DNA from: Pinguiococcus pyrenoidosus
Lineage: Eukaryota > Sar > Pinguiophyceae > Pinguiochrysidales > Pinguiochrysidaceae
Direction of reading: 5' to 3'
NCBI GenBank assembly: GCA_019677205.1
Contig: JAAMXY010000373.1
Coordinates: 1 to 60,051 of the forward strand
DNA length: 60,051 nucleotides
Shown here: one piece after another, positions 54,374 through 60,051 of the stretch
Position numbering within the stretch: position 1 is the stretch's first letter
How the letters are laid out: every line of letters begins with the position of its first letter
Made by a program: the position numbers and the translations under genes
The notes under the pieces: generated by a model
What the model was told of the DNA's origin: nothing
What the model saw: the letters and a program-made list of their open reading frames with translations, nothing else
Databases searched by the model: none

Positions 54374-55756
54374 CTAGCCGTCTTCCTTCTTCTTCCTCCG
54401 GAGCAGAGCCCTCTCTCGCGCGGCCGCAATACGATCCGCTTTCGCCTTGGCCTTCGCTTCGGCATCTTCTTCTTCGTCCTTTGCATCCGGTACTGGTGGT
54501 TGCCGTGGTTGTGGCGGTGGTGATCCTCGTATCGGCGCGCTGACTCTCTGCTCTGCACTCTGCTCTCCGCCGCTTGCCGGCGCCTCAGACTCTGCAGGTC
54601 TCTTGGCTTCGCCTGCTCCTGGAGCATCGGAAGGCGGAGCTTCTTCTTGCGCTTCTTCTCCTTCTCGTGGCTCTCGGTCGCCTCTTGGTCGCTCTGCCTC
54701 AGCTTGTTTGGCCCGCGCTGTTTCCGCGGGAGCGTCGCCGCCAAGGATGCCAGCCTCTCTGGAGCCGACCGTGAAGGAGCTCGTCGCGTTCTCGATGTCG
54801 CCCCCGAAGGCGATGTTCTTGGTCAGCAGATTCTGGTAAAACCCTGTCATGCCCTTCTTCGTGACGTCCGCTGCCGCTTCCGCCTCTGCTTCCGCCTTCA
54901 ACGCCGCCTCATATCGCTCTCTACGCGAAGAGTTGGTAGATCCGAGCTTTGTTAGCAATTCCGTACCCTAACCCAGTGCGAAGCTCTCATCTCGAAACCA
55001 AAAAGCACAAAAACAGAAGAAGACAAGAACGTAAAAGATGCAAGAACCCCAAAAAACAAAAAACATAAAACAAAACGCACCTCTCTTCCAGTTGCTTCCG
55101 ATACGCAGCGCCGACGAAGCGGTCTTCAGCCTTGACGTCCCCGTTGAGCTTGGCCTCCTCCGCCTGCTCCCTCAGCAGCTTGCGCTCGTACACCCTATCA
55201 TTCGCGAGTTTGCGAAGTTTCGCCTGAAGGAGAGTAGTCGTGGGAGAGCGGCGTTGAAAGCTTTGCAAAGCGCAGAAGTGTGTGACCAACACAAAGGGAC
55301 TCTCGACGGCCAAACACGCACGGAAATGCGTGGTGTTGGAGGCGGTACCTGCTGTAACAGAGCCTCTGTATACTTGCTCTTGCGCTTCCGCTTGTCTTCT
55401 GCGACTTGCGCCTCCTTTGCCGCGCGCGAGTTGACGAAGTCGTCGTAAACTCCGTCGTATTCAAACACAGTGGCGTCTAAGGAATGTGCAATTCTCTTCA
55501 GTTTCCACTGTGACCTCTCTTCCCAAACAGCGCGCACGCACCAACCTTGCTCAAGCGCAGCTTTCTGCTGCTCCAGCGTCTCTCTCTGCGCGCGCTTGGA
55601 AGTGTACGCGCCGCGCGCGAGCGCCGAATTCACGGCGCTGAGATCCGCCTGGGGCGTTTCCACGTCTTCTACGGTGCTCGCAAAGGCGCTGGACACGCCC
55701 TTTACCAGTCCATACTTCTTCTTCTTCTTTTTGCTACTCTGCTTCCACATCGACAT
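54374..55756 (-). CDS. NSRP1: Nuclear speckle splicing regulatory protein 1 homologue (NSRP1/CCDC55, DUF2040), 342 aa
   Basis: Exons (minus): 55756-55546, 55476-55349, 55223-55081, 54920-54374; 1,029 nt, frame closes. The Lys-rich N-ter (MSMWKQSSKKKKKKYGL) includes the family's early YGL element. The DUF2040 core follows in order: DATVFEYDGVYDDF, KRKSKYTEALLQQ, ERKLLREQAEEAKLNG, EDRFVGAAYRKQLEE, and the diagnostic DVTKKGMTGFYQNLL. A disordered Glu/Ala/Pro-rich tail ends in a basic helix (RERALLRRKKKEDG). NSRP1 is a nuclear speckle protein that influences alternative splice-site choice in animals. The first intron is in frame and the ORF stays open through it; it is inferred because removal joins ALEQ to DATVFEYD as in the family. 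Confidence 0.92.
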
Positions 55757-56075
55757 CGCGAACCGAAAGTGGCGCGAGAATGAGGCGCAAACTGCGGCTC
55801 AATGGCGCCAAAGTTGGTAAAGCCCTAGAATGCGAAAACATTATTTTTGAATATTTTGTAATATATTTGAATATTTTGAAATTATTATTTGAATTGTACA
55901 AAACAATAATTCAAACATTTCAATAACTAAAGTTAAACTTTGAAATATCAACGTTCAAAAATTGCGAGTGAAGAGAAAACGTCGCGTTGGAAGTCCATAA
56001 GCGCGCTTCTACGCTAGAGTCTCGCGGCTTTTTTGCACACAGTTGCTTTCTTGCAGTCCACAAGGATTGCGCGCA
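55757..56075. promoter_or_regulatory. Divergent AT-rich intergenic region, NSRP1 / DNAAF3
   Basis: 319 bases. The NSRP1 side has GGCGCCAAAG and GGCGCGAGAA elements (about 55770-55812). The centre (about 55830-55950) is very AT-rich with repeated TTTGAATATTTTG and TTTGAAATATT units. Confidence 0.5.
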
Positions 56076-58457
56076 ATGGAAGATGGCAACGTGAATCCTT
56101 TGTGGGGCGCGAGTCCGGCAATCGACGTGCAAGATCTTCAGGAGAAGACAGAACTTCACTGTTTACTCGTCCACAACGGCGACATTCGGCATCTCATCAA
56201 GACAGTTGCTCAGCGGCATAGGTATGATGTGGCGTAACAAAGCGTGCGTTGGGATTTGGTAGTGGTTTTGGTGGCGTTTCTCCTGTAGAGGGAGACTGAC
56301 TCGTTCTCTCTTTCGCTTCACCGCACTTTCAGACACTTAGATGGCGACGCCGAGCTGCACTTTTACCTCATGGAGACTTCCATGGAAGTCCAAGCGCGCA
56401 ATCTGCTGCTTCTGTCTGTCTTGTTGGACTACGAGTTACCGATTCGACAGCGGTGAGTTGCGAGAAAACGCCGCTTCGGAGAGTGACGTCTCAGCGCGGC
56501 ACTTCATTTCATGCTTCATTTCAACGCCACTTCGCTTCAGCGCCGGGCTTTTCCTGGAGATCTTTGGGAACTCGTTCGTGCAGAGTCGGACCAGTCGAAG
56601 GATTGCGGATATGGCGATTGCGCTGGAGAAGCTTCTGTGCGACGGCGACGGATATCTTAAGGACTTGGTGGACTTCGGAAACCTGAAGTTCAAAGTACGC
56701 CGCAGCTTTATCAGCTCTGTTGTGAAGCGTTCACGCACTGCAAAAGAAGCACAAAGGTCTCAGCGTGCGTATCACAGGATCGCGATGTGATGCAAGAGGC
56801 GTTTCAAGCGTGGGGCCAACGCGTTCCGTGCGACATGGAGAACTTCCTGGATCGACGGCGTCGTCATCACTTCAAGGTACTCTGCTGTTTCCGATCGGTT
56901 CCAGTTTGAACTGCGACGTGTGAAGACGCTTTTCTCCAGAATCGAAGCAAGCACGTCTGATGCTGTTCTTCAGGAAAGATACGACGCTCGAAAGAATCTC
57001 GTCGATTGGGACTACTGCGCCCGCGTGAAACCAATCAACAGCATCATTCATCACCTCCAGTACCGCGACTGGCGACTCAAGGTGATGCTTCTTAATCCAC
57101 ACGAGAACGAGCGGGAGAGCTTGTATCGGCCTAACCATTCAAACCTCAGGGCATTGCCTTCGAGTATGGTGACTGCGAGTACGACGCCCCGAACAAGACC
57201 ATGGCCACGTACATACCCGGCATCATGAAGAAAGGTAAGAGGATCTGCGTCTGAATGAAGCATTGCAGACTGCCCAGGCAATAATGCAAAATTCCTTTGC
57301 GACTTCTCCTCACGTGTCGTCATCGAAATTCGCTTGCTCAGGCCGCGACAGGGGACTGAAGAAGGACCTAAAAGGTTACTGGTCGGACACGCTGAGCTCT
57401 CCGTTTCTTTCCTTCGGAACGGACATCGACACCAACTCGGGAGCCAAGGAGCGGGAGGAGCAGCTCTTCGACATCTTCAACAAGAATAGTGGAGCGGCCC
57501 AGCATCGTCACAACGCCGGTGAGATCGCGACGGTGAACATCATCTCCTTTCTCTACGAGCTTGAGACGCTTCAGGAATACGCGCTTCAGCGAGATCGAGA
57601 CATCTTCTCCGGCCTCGGCAACGAGGACGCCCGGCCGAAGTCGGACGTCCAAAATTCGTCGGATCCCGCCCCCAGCAGCAATCAAAGTAAATCAGGAGAG
57701 GAAACAGATAGACTAGAGCAAAACAACGATGCAGAAGCGAAAGGCGATGACATAGAAGAGCTCAACATCAGCAACGGTGAGGACGGAACCGAGGTGGAAG
57801 ACGGCGACACCGCCAACGACAGCGCAGAAAAAGCTGAGCAGCGGAAGCAGAAGCTTCTGGAGAATCTAGGAAATGTTAGAATCCACTTCCTGGGCGCCGA
57901 CATGGCATCGCTGCTGCGGAAGAGGAAGTTTCAGAATCTATTCGACGTCATCATCTTCGGCACTGCTGGATTATCGCAGCTCGTGAAGAGCAGCACATCC
58001 GACGAGAACGCGCCCGTGCAGCCAGAGACGACAGAAGCCTTTGTGCGGAGCGACGACCTCATGAAGATATCCAAGCCAGACGCGAAGATCCTCTTCGAGA
58101 ACGGACGAAATCTGGCGTTCTTGTCAGGAAAGCAGGTACGTTTCTCCGTGAGGGAATCTGCGTCGCTTCAACATCAAGCAGCATTTGACACGAAGGCTTC
58201 CAAACGATGCAACAGGTGTTGGCCTACGGCGAGAGACTGGATGCGCTTGCGGAGAGTCAGGGCTTGCGAAAGGAGCCGTGGCGCGACCTCGCGTCGAATC
58301 GGTAGGTCGTCCTTTTTCCTGTCCCTCGCCTATCTTTCGCTCTGATGTTTAATGAGTTTTTTTTTTTCTTCACAGGCCACAGCAAGAGCCCGAACCGGGA
58401 GCACAACAGATCGATGAGTGCTGCGGCCCGAAAGGACTGAGTGTCTATTCGTTTTGA
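56076..58457 (+). CDS. DNAAF3: Dynein axonemal assembly factor 3 homologue, 557 aa
   Basis: Exons: 56076-56221, 56333-56452, 56541-56694, 56778-56876, 56974-57081, 57150-57234, 57342-58135, 58216-58301, 58376-58457; 1,674 nt, frame closes. Family pattern in order: an N-terminal WGASPAIDVQDL; LLVHNGDIRHLIKTV; LHFYLMETSMEVQARNLLLL; LFLEIFGNSFV; ERYDARKNLVDWDY; GIAFEYGDCEYDAPNKTM; KGYWSDTLSSPFLSFG; and NAGEIATVNIISFLYEL. An acidic insert (about residues 360-430) precedes VRIHFLGADMASLL. DNAAF3 (PF22 in Chlamydomonas) acts in the cytoplasm to pre-assemble outer- and inner-arm dyneins, so its presence implies motile cilia in some life stage. The C-terminal 60 residues are poorly conserved. Confidence 0.93.
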
Positions 58458-58628
58458 TTCGATGGTGTCTGGTTTTAGTTGGAGTTGCTCTGTGCCAAGA
58501 CAAGGCATTGAAGGTCAATTGCGTCGACGCAGCTTTCAGGAGTTCAAGACTTGCTCCTGCTGACGAGAAGCTTCCGCCGGCCTTCGCGGATCCTCACAAC
58601 TGCCCGCCGCTTGATGTTGGTTGTCATT

Positions 58629-58885
58629 CAGGTTTTTGACTGAGTGTGTCGACGAGCGAAAAATGCTGCTTTCTGCTGCTGCGTGGCAGCTCCACGCAAT
58701 CCGGCACGAATGATCTGAGCTTTCTTTTTTGGTAAGCTGCCTCCAAGACAGCTCGGAGCCTTTCTTTTGCACTTCGGAATCAAAATCTTGCGGCGGTTCC
58801 TCAGACTTCTCGGGCTCTTCGGGCTCGTGCGGCAGCAGCACGGCGTGCGTTCGGTCTTCAAGATTTCTGCGGCGCTTCCCATCTG
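58629..58885 (-). CDS. Coding-like minus-strand fragment, unresolved gene end
   Basis: Two good minus-strand segments meet near 58775-58780 in different frames. The upstream one reads ADGKRRRNLEDRTHAVLLPH then EPEEPEKSEEPPQDFDSE. The downstream one reads AKERLRAVLEAAYQKRKLRS ... LVDTLSQKPE and stops at about 58629. They would join by a very short intron, a frameshift, or a sequencing indel near AAGTGCAAAAGAAAGG. The gene's upstream exons are not found; it could be the 3' end of the Pro-rich gene at the window edge. Confidence 0.35.
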
Positions 58886-59423
58886 CTCGCTCGTGCGTCT
58901 CTTTGGGTGCGCGATACCGACAGCGCGATCAGTACGTGCTGCTATCGACGCTGCCCAAGAAGGATGGAACTACGAAAGCTGCGCGGCGCTTCGTGGCGCC
59001 GTCGCTGATGATGATACTGGGAGTTGGTAGCATCCACACGTCTTCTCGCTGGATGTCTTACGAGAGGTCAACTCTCTCGTTGTGAGCGGAACGGTGCTCT
59101 CAGTCAAGGTGTCTTTTGCCAGGACCGGGCAATGCGTGTGAAATTTGGAAGGTAATTGGGAGGGTGGAAATGCCGAGATGCAGTCGGATCCCAAGAGTCG
59201 CATCCTTGGGCTTCGCTTGGAGCTCGAAGTGGAAAAGTGGCGTCGTAGGAAGCTATCGAGAAGGACGACCCTGCAGAGCTCTCCGTCGTAAGTGCCAGAT
59301 CCCAATTGTCGACAATGAAAATTGTCTCACCTCATAAGTCCCAGGAGGCCCGGAGTCGCCGTAGTTCTGTCTCGGCTGCGGCGGCCGATTTCCGTGCTGT
59401 TCGCCGCCCGGGTCTCTCGTGAG
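58886..59423. other. Unresolved stretch with coding-like pieces on the plus strand
   Basis: Plus-strand pieces look coding: YRQRDQYVLLSTLPKKDGTT (about 58913-58975), VFSLDVLREVNSLVVSGTVL (about 59041-59103) and DPKSRILGLRLELEVEKWRR (about 59187-59250), the last followed by a GTAAGT donor at about 59288. I could not link them into one model, and minus-strand frames overlap them. Confidence 0.25.
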
Positions 59424-60051
59424 TCACTCCCCAACTGTTGGAATGAAGTTCCAGGACGACGACATGCACTTTACCTCTGGCTGCGGACGGCTCGGTCTTG
59501 TCTCTAAAAACTGACCGATATTCACTAGCGTGTGTGCCGGCCCCGTCGGACCCATCTCCCCCATCTGCGGGCTTTGCATCGGGGGTCGTGACCCGTCATC
59601 CCTCTTCCTATGCTGCGTGCGGATCCTCGTGGTCCCGCCGGGCTCGTCGCCATCTTCAGCTTTCCTCTTTACCCCGGCGACGGTACCAAAGGCGTCGCCG
59701 CCGGCTGTCGCCGGCGACGCCGCAGACCTCGGAGATATCGTCGTTGCCCCCGGGGCGAAGTCGCCATGCGGTGCGAAGGGCCTGGGTAGCAGCGGCCGAC
59801 CCCTCGTACTTCTCCTTCGTCTACTGGCGTCGCCTTCGGGAACCATCGGCGCCGCGGGAGCTTTGGGGTCGTAGATGGGTCTGGGTCTGCAATACATCGT
59901 CGGCTGCTTCTGCTTCGGTTCCAACACGGGAGTCTTATCCGGCGGCGCCGCCAAGTCCGGCCACGGCCAAGCGGTGGGCGGCGGCGGCGGCAGCTGCCAC
60001 CCCGGCTGCCACATCTCGGGTGTCACCGCATGCGTATCATACTGCGTCGTC
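59424..60051 (-). CDS. Pro/Arg-rich protein, cut by the right window edge
   Basis: The minus-strand frame is open to the last base of the window, so the N-ter is missing. Visible: TPEMWQPGWQLPPPPPTAWP, then Pro/Ala/Gly-rich disordered sequence, and an NLS-like KRKAEDGDEPGG. The end is either a stop at 59424 or a splice before it. Low complexity prevents family assignment. A nuclear protein is a guess from the basic patch only. Confidence 0.4.
   Translation of the reverse strand, partial: TTQYDTHAVTPEMWQPGWQLPPPPPTAWPWPDLAAPPDKTPVLEPKQKQPTMYCRPRPIYDPKAPAAPMVPEGDASRRRRSTRGRPLLPRPFAPHGDFAPGATTISPRSAASPATAGGDAFGTVAGVKRKAEDGDEPGGTTRIRTQHRKRDDGSRPPMQSPQMGEMGPTGPAHTLVNIGQFLETRPSRPQPEVKCMSSSWNFIPTVGE

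Overview
This is nuclear DNA from a unicellular, photosynthetic, probably flagellated eukaryote. Almost every gene is split by short GT-AG introns, mostly about 45-140 nt. Two predicted proteins (a PAM68-like photosystem II assembly factor and a fused pyruvate dehydrogenase E1) begin with a signal peptide ending in an Ala-Phe junction (CEA|FVAP and SAAA|FHAL). This is the bipartite plastid-targeting signature of algae with a red-derived secondary plastid: heterokonts, haptophytes and cryptophytes. DNAAF3 (axonemal dynein assembly) and a CFAP20-domain protein point to a motile cilium. I would guess a heterokont alga, but the species cannot be fixed from the sequence.

Layout. 1-1.08 kb: CT-rich and repeated non-coding DNA. 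1.08-10.6 kb (+): a giant REJ/GPS-type multi-membrane-span protein in at least 15 exons. 11.8-13.0 kb (+): C2H2 zinc-finger protein. 14.1-16.6 kb (+): membrane protein with an acidic stalk and a J domain. 16.8-17.7 kb (-): RWDD2-type protein, divergent from PAM68 at 18.1-19.2 kb (+). 19.6-21.1 kb (+): ketopantoate reductase with a hydrophobic tail. 21.3-25.2 kb: glutathione-dependent formaldehyde dehydrogenase (-) head-to-head with S-formylglutathione hydrolase (+). 25.3-27.4 kb (-): amino-acid transporter, divergent from a C2/PH membrane protein at 28.0-32.0 kb (+) whose second intron holds the only assembly gap. 32.2-34.1 kb (-): EF-hand-like protein, divergent from an intronless tandem Cache-like receptor at 34.6-37.4 kb (+). 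38.4-41.1 kb (+): membrane-anchored GH5 exo-beta-1,3-glucanase. 41.8-42.8 kb: small or uncertain genes. 43.0-46.7 kb (-): a second member of the multi-span family seen at 1-10 kb. 47.2-50.2 kb (-): CFAP20DC-like protein with a tandem repeat, divergent from the fused plastid PDH E1 alpha-beta at 50.8-54.3 kb (+). 54.4-55.8 kb (-): NSRP1, divergent from DNAAF3 at 56.1-58.5 kb (+). 58.5-60.05 kb: coding-like DNA I could not resolve, plus a Pro-rich gene cut by the window edge.

How the genes work together. The clearest functional unit is the divergent formaldehyde-detoxification pair, which carries out consecutive steps of one pathway from one shared intergenic region. The two plastid proteins serve photosystem II biogenesis and plastid acetyl-CoA supply. 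DNAAF3 and the CFAP20-domain protein serve the cilium. The most novel material is the two-member REJ-type multi-span family with its conserved Cys-loop signature, the fused plastid E1, and the tandem Cache-like receptor without an output domain. Gene models were made by hand: exon lengths were checked for frame closure, and most models close exactly. No database search was possible.
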